A DNA stretch of 64,000 nt from an uncultured Vibrio sp. Lineage in GTDB: Bacteria > Pseudomonadota > Gammaproteobacteria > Enterobacterales > Vibrionaceae. The position numbers and the translations under genes are program-made. Position 1 is the stretch's first letter, and every line of letters begins with the position of its first letter. Below, in pieces: positions 27,097 to 37,076 of the stretch. Under the pieces are notes generated by a model that saw only the letters and a program-made list of their open reading frames with translations, was not told the DNA's origin and made no database searches. Where the stretch lies: contig NZ_OY776223.1 in assembly GCF_963675395.1 (NCBI RefSeq), forward strand, positions 2,790,001 to 2,854,000. The letters are read 5' to 3'.

Positions 27097-27208
27097 ATGT
27101 TAAAGGGCATTCGTCCGGAGATCAGCCCCCTCGCGTCTTGCCGCTTTGGTGGAAATGGGCCATGACGACGAAATCTGATTGGCAGATGCATACTTTCCCG
27201 CACATTCC
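27097..27208 (+). pseudogene. fucU: Degenerate fragment of an L-fucose mutarotase gene (FucU/RbsD family)
   Basis: Starting 7 bases after the GH43-like stop, ATG 27097 encodes MLKGIRPEISP, the start of FucU/RbsD proteins. After a run of five C (27126-27130) the match moves to the +1 frame, where 27131-27205 reads SRLAALVEMGHDDEI, then a TGA stop (27176-27178), then LADAYFPAH. That is the conserved 'EMGHGDEIV-ADAYFPAH' core of the family, whose catalytic His lies in EMGH. The similarity then ends, about 37 codons into a gene of normally 140. A frameshift, a stop and truncation make it non-functional. FucU interconverts fucose anomers for uptake and catabolism, so this ties the islet to L-fucose. 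Confidence 0.85.
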
Positions 27209-27230
27209 TTATTGAATTGGTCTCACATAC

Positions 27231-27257
27231 AAAAAAACCGGCATGGCCGGTTTTTTT
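27231..27257. terminator. Bidirectional terminator of the islet
   Basis: A CCGGC / GCCGG stem with an ATG loop, flanked by seven A and seven T, lies between the convergent GH43-like and solute-binding protein genes. Confidence 0.9.
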
Positions 27258-27272
27258 CATACTTTAGTTATA

Positions 27273-29192
27273 TTATTTTGACTCTTTCCACAACTGCGAA
27301 GTACGCATAGGGCCAGGAGAGCCGATGGAGTAAGATTCAGGCACCACAGTATCGCTATTACGTACATTGTTTTTGATTACAACGCCTTCATCCAAAGCAG
27401 ATACTGTACCGATGGTGTAGAAGTTCTCTTTAGAGATCTGGATGATCTCTTCCATCAGCTTGTTTTGCTCGTCCTGAGAAGCCGTGTCCCCCATTTTTCT
27501 GTATAGCTCTATTTGCTTCTTCACATGTGCGGGTGGCTCAACCGCAGTTGCATGGTTTTTGTCGCTCATCCAGTAGTAGTAACCAACACCCCAGGTAGAG
27601 GCAGGGTTTTGCACCGCATAGTTCGCGAACGTATCCATTATGCCAATACCGCCATCGCCGCCAGCCGGCAATAGGTCGTAGTTGTTTTCGAGACGTTGTG
27701 TTTGCATATATGAACCTTCAACAACGCGGATATCCAGGAAGATACCCACGTCGCGCCAATCATTTTTAACCAGCTCAAGGATGTCAGTTTGCTCACCTAC
27801 AAAAGCTTGATTCATCAAGGCCTCAATACGAATACGCTTACCTGTTTTGTCCAAGCGATAGCCGTCTTCGTCGCGTTTGCTCAAGCCGATCGCGTCTAGC
27901 ATTTTATTGGCTTTAGCAGGGGCATACTCAGTAAATTGAGTGGCGAACTCTTCATCATAGAAAGCGGAACCTTCAGACGGTGCCGCCTGATAAGGTTTTA
28001 CTACGCCCGAATACATGGTTTCGCTGATTGCATCACGGTCAATAGCGTGAGACAAAGCGATGCGGAAATCTTTATTTCTAAACAGTTCGCGCTTAACCAG
28101 ATCTTTATGCGTTTGGTTAAGAGGTAGCACTAGGGCGTTCATGCTGGCGCTAGGGCGGAAATCGTATTTGTAGTCACCCTTTTCTTCATTTTCCATCATC
28201 ATGGAGCGATAGGTTGATTTACCGATATGGCGTGTTTGGAAGTCGGTCTCACCGGCCGCTGCACGTAAGATCATCTCTTCTTTGTTCTCGGAGTAGGAGA
28301 AGAATACACGGTCCAAATATGGCAGCTGGTTGCCGGCTGTATCCACCATCCAGTAGTAAGGGTTACGTTCCCAAACTGCGTACTGAGTTTCCGGTCCTGG
28401 GATTACTTTCACTTTCCAGGCGTTAACTGTTGGGCGCTCAGGGTTGGTGTAGTGCTCAAAGAAGTAGTGAGCGCGGCACTTGGTCTGGAAGTATTGCTGC
28501 CAGCTATCAAAGCCTTCTTCTTTGGCTCTTGCTTCGGCCTTATTGTTGAATTCGGGCAGGAACTGTTGGCAATAATGTTTAGGGAATTGAACGATGTTGG
28601 AGCCGTCGGTGTTGGCCAGCTTACGGATGAACATACCGTCTGGTTTAGACAGAGTGAACTTGATAGTGTTGGCGTTGAGCACTTCTGCTTTGGCGTCGCC
28701 TACATTACGGGCAAAAAACGGACGGTTACCAGACCAGTCGTCACGGTTCATCAGATCGATATAAAAGGCGATATCTTCAGCGGTAAATGGGTGGCCATCA
28801 GACCACTTCACGCCTTTGCGCAGCGTGATGGTGTATTCGGTCAGCTCTTTGTTCACCGTGTAGCTAGTCGCTAGGTTTGGTTCAATGCCAGTGTAAGTGC
28901 GGTTGAAGTTGAACAGGTTGTCATATTTGAGCATTCGCATACGGTGGCCATTATCTCTCTTCATACCCAGAAGTCGTAATTCCCCACCGTATTGACCGAT
29001 AGATTCAATGGGTTCAACTACCAACGGGTTTTCTGGCAGCCGTTTTTCCACTGCTGGCAACGTTCCGCTGTTAACGAGTTCGGCTAATTGTGGGGCTTCA
29101 TTGTATGTAGCTGCTTGACTAGCACAGGAGATTGCGAGCGTAACACTTGCTGCAATTTGGGTAACAAACAGGGGGAGGTTCGTATTTTTCAC
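27273..29192 (-). CDS. Family 5 extracellular solute-binding protein, orphan ABC component
   Basis: A 639-residue periplasmic binding protein of ABC family 5 (peptide/nickel/oligosaccharide class). A signal peptide covers about residues 1-27 (ending SCASQA|A). The family core is visible as 'LRKGVKWSDGHPFTAEDIAFYIDLM' and 'LSHAIDRDAISETMYSG'. It is longer than typical OppA (about 540). Several large family-5 proteins of this type bind oligosaccharides, which fits the glycosidases nearby. The start is GTG 29192 with AGGTG upstream. No permease or ATPase gene is in the islet, so it must use a transporter encoded elsewhere or be a leftover. Confidence 0.87.
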   Translation of the reverse strand: MKNTNLPLFVTQIAASVTLAISCASQAATYNEAPQLAELVNSGTLPAVEKRLPENPLVVEPIESIGQYGGELRLLGMKRDNGHRMRMLKYDNLFNFNRTYTGIEPNLATSYTVNKELTEYTITLRKGVKWSDGHPFTAEDIAFYIDLMNRDDWSGNRPFFARNVGDAKAEVLNANTIKFTLSKPDGMFIRKLANTDGSNIVQFPKHYCQQFLPEFNNKAEARAKEEGFDSWQQYFQTKCRAHYFFEHYTNPERPTVNAWKVKVIPGPETQYAVWERNPYYWMVDTAGNQLPYLDRVFFSYSENKEEMILRAAAGETDFQTRHIGKSTYRSMMMENEEKGDYKYDFRPSASMNALVLPLNQTHKDLVKRELFRNKDFRIALSHAIDRDAISETMYSGVVKPYQAAPSEGSAFYDEEFATQFTEYAPAKANKMLDAIGLSKRDEDGYRLDKTGKRIRIEALMNQAFVGEQTDILELVKNDWRDVGIFLDIRVVEGSYMQTQRLENNYDLLPAGGDGGIGIMDTFANYAVQNPASTWGVGYYYWMSDKNHATAVEPPAHVKKQIELYRKMGDTASQDEQNKLMEEIIQISKENFYTIGTVSALDEGVVIKNNVRNSDTVVPESYSIGSPGPMRTSQLWKESK

Positions 29193-29822
29193 AGGGCACC
29201 TTTATTGTCTATTTCACGTCGAAAGTTCATACACGGGTTATTCGTGCTCGCTAAGGAATGAGTTAGCAATGATGCTTAATTAAACATTCCGAAACGATGT
29301 TTCAACTAATTTATTAGAGCCTGATTGTAATGCAGTGGAACGACAGGTGTTCTGCGAGTATTCTCTCAAAAAAAGGTTAAATAGACCCATCTTTCATGCC
29401 CACCCTTATTTATTTTTGCCCGTTTACTGGGTGGTTAAGTTTATTCGGGCAATGGAAAATAGGGCCGCGAATGGTCAACAGAAACAAAAACATACTCAAT
29501 CTAATTCCTATGAATATGGATGATAATGCTCAAACTAGTTAAGGTAATAGTGAGGCTAAAACGTTTCTATCCAAAAATGTTTTACTTCATAACAAAAAGA
29601 CGAACATTCGGTTTACCTTTTCAGTCAAGTCAGTTTCCAATTTGGCTCTCGGTTTCCATCAGAACCCTAATTATTCGTAACTATCCGTTAGTGGACAGCT
29701 ACAAACTCACGATCTCCTTAGACAGGGGCTGGAAGTCATTTGGGTATATTTCTTGAGATTTCTCGGGAAAAAGGCACAATCACTGCAATTTGTAAAAAAT
29801 GGATCTTAAAAACGCTGGCGCT
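29193..29822. other. Long intergenic region between the islet and pdxB
   Basis: These 630 bases mark the right boundary of the islet. Near the binding-protein gene lies an inverted repeat GAAACGATGTTTC (29291-29303), a possible operator. The rest has short open frames without recognisable domains or convincing ribosome sites, and the ATG at 29398 opens a 48-codon frame of no known type. It may hold further decayed remnants, but I cannot identify any. Confidence 0.5.
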
Positions 29823-30956
29823 ATGAAAATTATTGTTGATGAAAACATGCCGTATGCTGAAGAACTGTTCAGCCAGATCGGTGAAGTGATTTTAAAACCG
29901 GGCCGTTCACTGACGGCTGATGATCTGATTGATGTTGATGCACTCATGATTCGCTCAGTGACCAAGGTCAATGCTGAGCTGATCAGTAAAGCCAACAAAC
30001 TGAAATTTGTGGGTACCGCAACTGCGGGTATGGATCATGTTGATCAATCGCTTCTGCAAGAAAAAGGTATTTTCTTTACTGCCGCGCCGGGTTGTAACAA
30101 AGTTGGCGTTGCAGAGTATGCGTTCAGCGTCATGATGGTATTAGCACAGCAAAAGGGTTTCTCTATTTTTGACAAGACGGTAGGGATTATCGGTGCAGGG
30201 CAAGTTGGCAGTTACTTGGAAAAATGCTTAAAAGGCATGGGTATCAAAGTCCTGCTTAACGATCCGTTCAAACAGGAAGAAGGTGACCCGCGCAGTTTTA
30301 CGCCGCTTGCCGAGCTAATTGAAACGTCAGATATCATTACCGTGCACACACCGATTACTAAAGATGGCAAATATCCAACCCATCATATGTTTGATGAAGC
30401 GGTATTAAACGGTTTACGCGCGGACCAAATTCTTATCAATGCGGCACGAGGCCCAATTGTAGACAACAGCGCACTGAAGCGACGTTTACAGAAAAACGAT
30501 GGATTTACCGCAGCACTGGACGTATTCGAGTTCGAACCAGAGGTTGATATGGACCTTCTGCCTCTGCTAGCATTCGCCACCCCTCACGTAGCAGGCTACG
30601 GTTTAGAAGGGAAAGCTCGTGGCACGACAATGATTTTTAACAGCTACTGTGAGTTCTTAAATAACGCATTACGTGCGCATGCCAGTGAGTTATTGCCAAC
30701 CGCCCCTGTGCCGAAACTGTTTTTGGACAGAGCGTGGGATGAAGCAACACTGCATAACATCACGCAGATAATCTATGATGTGCGTAAAGATGACGCACTT
30801 TTCCGTCGTGAGATCAGTAAGCCAGGCGCATTTGACCTGATGCGTAAAAATTACTGGGATCGTCGAGAATACAGTGCCGTCACGCTAATGGGTGATGCAA
30901 CATGTAATCTTGCACCATTAGCAGAACTAGGTTTTCAGATTGAGGTAAGTCAATGA
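29823..30956 (+). CDS. pdxB: PdxB, erythronate-4-phosphate dehydrogenase
   Basis: PdxB oxidises 4-phosphoerythronate in the DXP-dependent pathway to pyridoxal phosphate. From ATG 29823 ([16 protein letters not shown]) it has 377 residues. The D-2-hydroxyacid dehydrogenase fold shows the NAD site '[17 protein letters not shown]', the Arg region '[15 protein letters not shown]' and the His in '[14 protein letters not shown]'. The C-terminal PdxB dimerisation domain is present. The stop overlaps the asd start (ATGA), so the two genes are coupled. In the ancestral order it directly follows fabB; the islet has separated them. Confidence 0.96.
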   Translation: MKIIVDENMPYAEELFSQIGEVILKPGRSLTADDLIDVDALMIRSVTKVNAELISKANKLKFVGTATAGMDHVDQSLLQEKGIFFTAAPGCNKVGVAEYAFSVMMVLAQQKGFSIFDKTVGIIGAGQVGSYLEKCLKGMGIKVLLNDPFKQEEGDPRSFTPLAELIETSDIITVHTPITKDGKYPTHHMFDEAVLNGLRADQILINAARGPIVDNSALKRRLQKNDGFTAALDVFEFEPEVDMDLLPLLAFATPHVAGYGLEGKARGTTMIFNSYCEFLNNALRAHASELLPTAPVPKLFLDRAWDEATLHNITQIIYDVRKDDALFRREISKPGAFDLMRKNYWDRREYSAVTLMGDATCNLAPLAELGFQIEVSQ

Positions 30957-31966
30957 GCCAACAATATAATGTTGCTATTTTAGGCGCGACCGGCGCGGTC
31001 GGTGAAACAATTTTAGAAGTACTTCAAGAGCGTAAATTCCCAGTCGGTGAACTTTACCTGTTGGCGAGTGAGCGCAGTGAAGGCAAGACTTACCGCTTTA
31101 ATGGTAAAACCATACGTGTACAAAACGTAGAAGAGTTTGACTGGTCGCAAGCACACATCGGTTTATTCTCTGCTGGTGGTGATCTGTCAGCAAAATGGGC
31201 GCCAATTGCTGCTGATGAAGGTGTGATTGTTATCGACAACACCTCACACTTCCGATACGAGTACGATATTCCTTTAGTGGTGCCAGAAGTTAACCCTGAA
31301 GCCATTGCAGAGTTCCGCAACCGTAACATCATTGCAAACCCTAACTGTTCGACTATCCAAATGTTAGTCGCACTAAAACCAATCCATGATGCGGTAGGCA
31401 TTGAGCGTATTAACGTTTCAACTTACCAGTCTGTTTCAGGTGCAGGCAAAGCGGGTATTGATGAATTAGCTGGACAAACGGCCAAGCTACTTAATGGTCT
31501 TCCAGCGGAAACGAAAGAGTTTTCACAGCAGATCGCGTTTAACTGCATTCCACAGATCGATCAGATGATGGACAACGGCTACACCAAAGAAGAGATGAAA
31601 ATGGTGTGGGAAACGCAAAAGATTTTCAATGATCCAGGTATTACCGTAAACCCAACTTGTGTACGTGTACCGGTGTTTTACGGTCACGCAGAAGCGATTC
31701 ATGTTGAGACTCGTTCATCAATCGATGCACAAGAAGTGATTAACTTACTTGAGCAAACTGAGGGTGTTGAAGTGTTCCATGGTGAAAATTTCCCGACTCA
31801 AGTTCGCGACGCGGGTGGTAAGGACCACGTTATGGTTGGTCGTATTCGTAACGATATTAGCCATCATAGCGGGATTAATTTATGGGTGGTTGCGGACAAC
31901 GTACGTAAAGGCGCAGCAACTAACGCCGTACAAATTGCAGAAGTGCTTATCCGCGATTACTACTAA
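30953..31966 (+). CDS. asd: Aspartate-semialdehyde dehydrogenase (usg position)
   Basis: Asd reduces aspartyl phosphate to aspartate semialdehyde on the way to lysine, threonine, methionine and diaminopimelate. The 337-residue protein has the NADP motif '[17 protein letters not shown]', the catalytic Cys in '[11 protein letters not shown]' and the conserved 'GSGAGKAG'-like loop '[13 protein letters not shown]', plus His in '[13 protein letters not shown]'. It occupies the position of E. coli usg between pdxB and truA, but keeps the active-site Cys, so it is likely a real enzyme, similar to the second Asd of vibrios. The start overlaps the pdxB stop by 4 bases. Confidence 0.93.
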   Translation: MSQQYNVAILGATGAVGETILEVLQERKFPVGELYLLASERSEGKTYRFNGKTIRVQNVEEFDWSQAHIGLFSAGGDLSAKWAPIAADEGVIVIDNTSHFRYEYDIPLVVPEVNPEAIAEFRNRNIIANPNCSTIQMLVALKPIHDAVGIERINVSTYQSVSGAGKAGIDELAGQTAKLLNGLPAETKEFSQQIAFNCIPQIDQMMDNGYTKEEMKMVWETQKIFNDPGITVNPTCVRVPVFYGHAEAIHVETRSSIDAQEVINLLEQTEGVEVFHGENFPTQVRDAGGKDHVMVGRIRNDISHHSGINLWVVADNVRKGAATNAVQIAEVLIRDYY

Positions 31967-31988
31967 TCTAGCTGAGTTAATAAACCCA

Positions 31989-32016
31989 AGGCCTCGCAGA
32001 TTGCGGGGCTTTTTTT
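31989..32016 (+). terminator. Terminator after asd
   Basis: A GCCTCGC / GCGGGGC stem (with G-T pairs) and an AGATT loop followed by seven T. Confidence 0.82.
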
Positions 32017-32165
32017 GTCCTATCAGTGAGTATTTGTGTGAGATTAGTACGAATATGGTCAATGTCACACATTTTTTACGCTTAACGCTATAGTTTTGCT
32101 TGGTATATCCGATATATTTAACTGATCACCATTTCAAATTGTATCAAGCACAAACTGAGCCTTCT

Positions 32166-35100
32166 ATGCGTCAAATTTATAAGCGTTTGTTAACAACCTT
32201 AGTGTTAATAAGCGCGACTCAGACATCGTCAGTGGTTCAAGCCGAAGGAATTCGTCTTGTTGGACCTTCAGGTGAAGTGCAATCATCGCCTAGCTATGCT
32301 GAAGAGATTGAACGAGCGTTACCCGCTCCTCCTGCAAATTCTCAGCCTTCTCGTTTTATTGGGCCTACAGGTGAAAATCAAACGTTATGGTCGATTGCGT
32401 CTCAAGTACGGCCTTCTCGCAATGTGACGGTTCAACAAACGTTACTTGCTATTTATCGACTCAATCCTCAGGCATTTGAAGATCAGAATATCCACGAACT
32501 GATCCCGGGAAGCCGTCTGCGTCTTCCTTCGTTGGAACAAGTGCAAAGCGCGAGCACAGAGCAAGCTGTCGCTATTATGAAAGCGCATGAGGCGAAGCTC
32601 AAACAGGTTAAGCCAGTCAGCAAAGCAACGACGGTTAAGCGCGCAGAGCAGCAACCAACTCCGCCAGTTAAGCAGGAACCCGTTTCTTCTCAATCAGACT
32701 CGGTTACGCCTGTTAAAGCTGAACCTGTTAAGGCAAATGAACCAATAGTTACCGTTCCGCCAGTCAATACGTCTCCACAAGGTGAGCAGCAAGTCACCGA
32801 CCTTAAAGCTAAACTTCAAGGTTCTCAGAGTGAACTCACTTCACTTGAAGAGAAAAACCATCGTTTACGCCTGATGTTGTCAGAAGTACAAAGCGAAGTT
32901 GAGACGTTGAAAAATGAACTTAACGATGAAGAGCGTATTCGTTCCGAAGTAGAAAGACTGTTGGCAGAAGAGCGTCAGCGCGCTGAAGAGCAGCTGCGTA
33001 TGCAGCCAACCGCATTAGATAACTTTTTATCTAATGGCTGGCTTGTGGGGCTCGCGGCGCTTATTCCGGGCGCGTTACTCGCTTTCTTAGTGGTTCTGCT
33101 ACTTGGTCGTCGAAGCAAAGAACAACAAGAGCCAGTTACCCAGCAGCAACCACCAAGCCTCGATCCTCTTGCTGCACCAATCGGTTTAGCCGCAGCGGAT
33201 GAGCTCGAAGATGAATTGAATCTGGATGACGATCTCTTTGCTGATGAAGAGAGCGATAGTGTATCTGACAAAGAGAGTGTTCCTGAGTTAGAGGACGATG
33301 TATTTGCCGGTCTTGAGGATGAAGAGCTTGATTTCAATCTAGAAGGTGATGACGGCGAAGATCCATTCGCTGGTATCGGTGACGATGGTGACCTTGATGT
33401 CGGCTTTGACGAGTTTGATTCATCGACAAACGGAATAAAAGCCAATGGAGAAGAGAAAGCGCTCGGTCTTGAAGAAATGGAGCGAGCGTTAGACGAAGCG
33501 TCGCCGGAACTCGAAATCCTTGATGAGCCAGACTTTGACCTATCGGATGGTGAGAGCGAGGAATTTGAAAAAGAGGACGTCTTTGCAGAATTATTAGCCG
33601 ACGATACATCAGAAGACGAAGCTGGTAGCGCCCAAATAGACCAAGCGACACTGGACGAGTTGTTCGCTGAACTCGATAGCAGTGATATTGACTTAGGGGA
33701 TGATTCATCCGACGTTTCAGAAAATGCTATTTCTGCTGGTGAAGTATCAGATGATGAAATAGAAAATCTGTCGGCTCTACATGAACAGTCTGAAGCGCAA
33801 ACGCTTGATCCAGCCATTGAGTCCGATCAACAGGACAGCGTGATATCAACCGATGAGGTTGGCTCTCTTGCTGTAGGCGACAGTACTTTTGATTCGTCTG
33901 ATAGTACTACTGATATCGATGAAAACAGCACAGACTTGTTGGATGAACTTATTGATTTTGATGACGAAGGCTCAGAGGATGAGTTTGACCCACTAAACGA
34001 GTTAGAGTCATTGTCAGGCTTTGGTGATGAAGAATTTGAAGAGTTGGACGCAGACAGTATCGACTTACTCGATGAGTTGCTCGACGATGACGTTAATCTT
34101 GAGTTAGAAGATGAAGTCGCGAGTGAACTCGATCCTTTTGATGAATTAATTGGTGCAGATGAAGAGCCGGAAAGTGAGCAAAACCAGCAAGAAGAGGACG
34201 ATTTACTCGCATCACTGGGTTTCGATGACTTAAATGATTCGCCATCAGAAAATACTCAGGACGCGCCGTTATCAGCTCAACCTATGCAAGCCGCTCCAGA
34301 ACAATCTGATGAGGCTGATATTGAGCTTGAGTCGGACTTAGATATTGATGCACTGCTTAATGAACATCAGCCTGAACTAGCGCAAGAGTTTGACAATCAA
34401 GAGCCTGCAGAGCAAGAGAGTGAAGCATCTGCTAGTGATGAATTGCTAGAAGAAAGTGAAGATATCTCCTTCGAATACGATCCTTTGATGCGTGAGTTGG
34501 ATGAGCTCTTTGAATCAAGTAACGACGACATCAATTCAGAACAAGACGACAACAAGGAAGCGACTTCTGATGTCGATTCTCTGTCTGATGAGCAAGAAAA
34601 ATCAGACAACGCAGACTCTGTAGCGCAGACAGAACCGTCAGAGCAACTTGAAGAGGTCACTTCAGAGGAAGCTCTTGAAGAGCCTGTTACTGAGACATCT
34701 CCAGCTTCTGTAGAAGAGAAACAAGTAGAACCTGAATTTACACCAACACCAAATACCGTTGAAAATGAATTTGGAGTGCCGCTGGAAGAAGACTGGTTAC
34801 TGGATGAAGCCGAACCAGAGCCAGAAACAAAACAGGAGTTAGAGCCTGTTGCAGAAACTTCCGGTGAAAGTGGTGAAGACGAGTTTGTTTTTGATGAGCG
34901 AGAGCTAGCGGAATTCAGTGAAGAAGACGCTTTGGCATCAATGACGGATGAGCCGGAGTTGGCAGAGCCTGAAAGCGAAGCACCAGCGGTAAGTTCAGAA
35001 GCGGATGATGAATTCGAATTTGACGAGCTAGAACTTCCAGAGTTCAACGAAGAGGATGCTTTGGCATCAATGGCGGATGAGCCGGAGTGGCACCAGCCTG

Positions 35101-35960
35101 AAAGTGAAGCTGACGAGCCAGCTTCTGAACAAGACACGGTCAGTTTCGATGATTCAGACCTTCCTGAGTTTACTGAAGAAGATGCACTTTCTTCTTCATC
35201 CGATAGCACTGAGTCGGAGCCAGAGCCATCGACTAGCGCCAAAATGACTCTTAAAGCAGACAACGATCATGATGCGTTGTTTGAACTGTTTGCTCAGCAG
35301 AGCAGCTTTGACACAGATCCAGAACCAACTCAAGCCATTCAAGAACCAGACATTGCTGGCTTCGCTGAGTCTGATATGGAGAGCCTGTTATCTGAAAAGG
35401 GCGAATCTGAGGCTTTCGAAGGCCAGTTAGACCGTGACACAATAGACAGTGCCGGTATGGATTTCGAGACCATGTTTGATGTAGGTGACGATTGGGAAGG
35501 ATTTAAAAAACCGACTGGTCATACTGTACCTGATGCCGAAGACGTACCAGAAGACCAGCGCGATATTTGGCAGTCAGAAGAAGCTCTAAGCCAACCAAAA
35601 ATTGCCGAAGAAAACTGGGAACAACAAACGACCCTAGACGATTTTGACTCTAAGAAAAGTCAATTCATGACGATTGATGAATTGATGGCGCAGGTCGATA
35701 ACGAGAGCGGAGACTTTGAAGAAGAGGACTTGAACCTAGACGTGGGTTTAAACGAGTTTCCGGATGTGATTGGCGATATCTCTGATGTGGATGTTGATTC
35801 CGATTCTGAAGGTGCAGGTAAATTGGATTTGGCTAAGATCTACCTAGAAATGAACGACTCTAAAGGGGCGATCAAATTGCTGGAAGAGGCAATTGTATTC
35901 GGTGAAGATGACGTTCGACGTGAAGCGAAGAATCTCATCGACGCCATTAATGGTCGATAA
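32166..35960 (+). CDS. fimV: FimV/HubP polar landmark protein
   Basis: HubP/FimV is the inner-membrane polar organiser of vibrios; it anchors ParA-type ATPases for the chromosome origin, flagellum and chemotaxis arrays. With start ATG 32166 (MRQIYKRLLTTLVLIS) it has 1264 residues. In order: a signal peptide to about residue 27, a periplasmic LysM-type peptidoglycan-binding region (about 50-125), a Pro-rich linker, a coiled coil (about 215-275), one membrane segment ('GWLVGLAALIPGALLAFLVV'), a very acidic cytoplasmic region of about 850 residues with degenerate repeats, and a C-terminal FimV/TPR domain ('KLDLAKIYLEMNDSKGAIKLLEEA'). The frame extends to TTG 32100. No clear ribosome site is seen at either start. 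Confidence 0.94.
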   Translation: MRQIYKRLLTTLVLISATQTSSVVQAEGIRLVGPSGEVQSSPSYAEEIERALPAPPANSQPSRFIGPTGENQTLWSIASQVRPSRNVTVQQTLLAIYRLNPQAFEDQNIHELIPGSRLRLPSLEQVQSASTEQAVAIMKAHEAKLKQVKPVSKATTVKRAEQQPTPPVKQEPVSSQSDSVTPVKAEPVKANEPIVTVPPVNTSPQGEQQVTDLKAKLQGSQSELTSLEEKNHRLRLMLSEVQSEVETLKNELNDEERIRSEVERLLAEERQRAEEQLRMQPTALDNFLSNGWLVGLAALIPGALLAFLVVLLLGRRSKEQQEPVTQQQPPSLDPLAAPIGLAAADELEDELNLDDDLFADEESDSVSDKESVPELEDDVFAGLEDEELDFNLEGDDGEDPFAGIGDDGDLDVGFDEFDSSTNGIKANGEEKALGLEEMERALDEASPELEILDEPDFDLSDGESEEFEKEDVFAELLADDTSEDEAGSAQIDQATLDELFAELDSSDIDLGDDSSDVSENAISAGEVSDDEIENLSALHEQSEAQTLDPAIESDQQDSVISTDEVGSLAVGDSTFDSSDSTTDIDENSTDLLDELIDFDDEGSEDEFDPLNELESLSGFGDEEFEELDADSIDLLDELLDDDVNLELEDEVASELDPFDELIGADEEPESEQNQQEEDDLLASLGFDDLNDSPSENTQDAPLSAQPMQAAPEQSDEADIELESDLDIDALLNEHQPELAQEFDNQEPAEQESEASASDELLEESEDISFEYDPLMRELDELFESSNDDINSEQDDNKEATSDVDSLSDEQEKSDNADSVAQTEPSEQLEEVTSEEALEEPVTETSPASVEEKQVEPEFTPTPNTVENEFGVPLEEDWLLDEAEPEPETKQELEPVAETSGESGEDEFVFDERELAEFSEEDALASMTDEPELAEPESEAPAVSSEADDEFEFDELELPEFNEEDALASMADEPEWHQPESEADEPASEQDTVSFDDSDLPEFTEEDALSSSSDSTESEPEPSTSAKMTLKADNDHDALFELFAQQSSFDTDPEPTQAIQEPDIAGFAESDMESLLSEKGESEAFEGQLDRDTIDSAGMDFETMFDVGDDWEGFKKPTGHTVPDAEDVPEDQRDIWQSEEALSQPKIAEENWEQQTTLDDFDSKKSQFMTIDELMAQVDNESGDFEEEDLNLDVGLNEFPDVIGDISDVDVDSDSEGAGKLDLAKIYLEMNDSKGAIKLLEEAIVFGEDDVRREAKNLIDAINGR
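34870..35220 (+). repeat. Internal 43-codon repeat in fimV
   Basis: A unit of 129 bases recurs: GCTTTGGCATCAATG followed by CGGATGAGCCGGAG at 34929 and again, nearly identical, at 35058. A diverged third unit ('EEDALSSSSDS') follows at about 35176. At protein level it is an acidic unit with 'EEDALASM(T/A)DEPE'. Such repeats vary in number between HubP proteins. Confidence 0.8.
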
Positions 35961-35969
35961 ATAAAATCA

Positions 35970-35993
35970 GGGTGGCGCGAGCCGCCCTTTTTT
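35970..35993 (+). terminator. Terminator after fimV
   Basis: A GGGTGGC / GCCGCCC stem with a GCGA loop and six T. Confidence 0.88.
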
Positions 35994-36086
35994 GTATCTG
36001 CAAGCCAAGTCATTCCCGCTGAAACTGGCAACCAGACGTTACTTGGGTATATACTTCCCGCCCCATTTTAGAGTTCGAAGGTTAAG

Positions 36087-36881
36087 ATGAGAATCGCATT
36101 AGGTATCGAGTATAACGGTACAAACTACTTTGGTTGGCAACGGCAGAGAGACGTAAAAAGCGTCCAGGAAGAGCTAGAAAAAGCCTTGTCTATCGTTGCA
36201 AACCACCCTGTAGAAGTTCAATGCGCAGGTCGTACTGATGCAGGCGTGCACGGCACGGGACAAGTTGTTCACTTTGATACCAACGTAACCCGAAAAATGG
36301 TGGCTTGGACCATGGGGGCGAACGCGAACATGCCAAGTGATATTGCTGTCCGGTGGGCAAAGGAAGTTTCAGACGACTTCCATGCGCGGTTCTCTGCGAC
36401 AGCGCGCCGTTACCGCTACATTATATTCAATCATGCGTTACGCCCGGGTATTCTAAATTCTGGTGTCAGCCACTATCACGGGGCGTTGGATGAGCAAAAA
36501 ATGCATCAAGCGGGGCAGTATTTGTTGGGAGAGAATGATTTTTCCTCCTTCCGCGCTGCGCACTGCCAGTCTCTGAGTCCGTGCCGCAACATGATGCACT
36601 TAAACGTGACTCGTCATGGTGATTATGTCGTCATCGATATCAAAGCCAACGCGTTTGTTCACCATATGGTGCGTAATATCACTGGTAGCCTGATAAAGGT
36701 TGGACGTGGTGAAGAAAGCCCAGAGTGGATGCAGTGGTTGTTAGAAGCAAAAGATCGCAAACTTGCAGGGGCGACTGCAAAAGCAGAAGGCCTATATTTG
36801 GTCGATGTGGATTACCCACAAGAATTTGATTTACCTCGTGTACCGATCGGCCCGTTATTTTTACCAGATAATTTGAACTAA
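36087..36881 (+). CDS. truA: TruA, tRNA pseudouridine(38-40) synthase
   Basis: TruA isomerises uridines 38-40 of the tRNA anticodon arm. The 264-residue protein carries the catalytic Asp51 in '[20 protein letters not shown]' and the family motif '[10 protein letters not shown]', followed by '[12 protein letters not shown]'. AAGG precedes ATG. It lies between fimV and accD, the usual order in gamma-proteobacteria. Confidence 0.97.
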   Translation: MRIALGIEYNGTNYFGWQRQRDVKSVQEELEKALSIVANHPVEVQCAGRTDAGVHGTGQVVHFDTNVTRKMVAWTMGANANMPSDIAVRWAKEVSDDFHARFSATARRYRYIIFNHALRPGILNSGVSHYHGALDEQKMHQAGQYLLGENDFSSFRAAHCQSLSPCRNMMHLNVTRHGDYVVIDIKANAFVHHMVRNITGSLIKVGRGEESPEWMQWLLEAKDRKLAGATAKAEGLYLVDVDYPQEFDLPRVPIGPLFLPDNLN

Positions 36882-37076
36882 ATTTACAAACTTGCTTCAA
36901 AATATCGGTAGTTTACACTGAATGTGTACGGAAACTATGCGCTATTTATGATAATAAAAATAGGTACAACCAGTTTTTTATCTACAGTAGCGGCAAGATA
37001 TGGTTTAATCCGTCGGTGTTATTTCGAATTTATATCTTTCGCAATGAAGCGGAAGAGTTGATAGAAAAGGTCTTCC

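Noticed and set aside
29398..29544. 48-codon frame between the islet and pdxB
   Set aside because: No domain, no good ribosome site, no conservation evidence; kept only as part of the intergenic note.
30953..31966. Calling this gene usg (Asd-like, inactive)
   Set aside because: The active-site Cys (PNCST) and His regions are present, so a functional Asd is more likely.
32975..33817. Long minus-strand open frame (280 codons) opposite fimV
   Set aside because: It is the mirror of the acidic Asp/Glu codons of fimV and gives a Ser-rich translation without domains or ribosome site.
34397..35263. Second long minus-strand open frame (288 codons) opposite fimV
   Set aside because: Same cause: low-complexity Ser-rich translation from the antisense of GAA/GAT codons.
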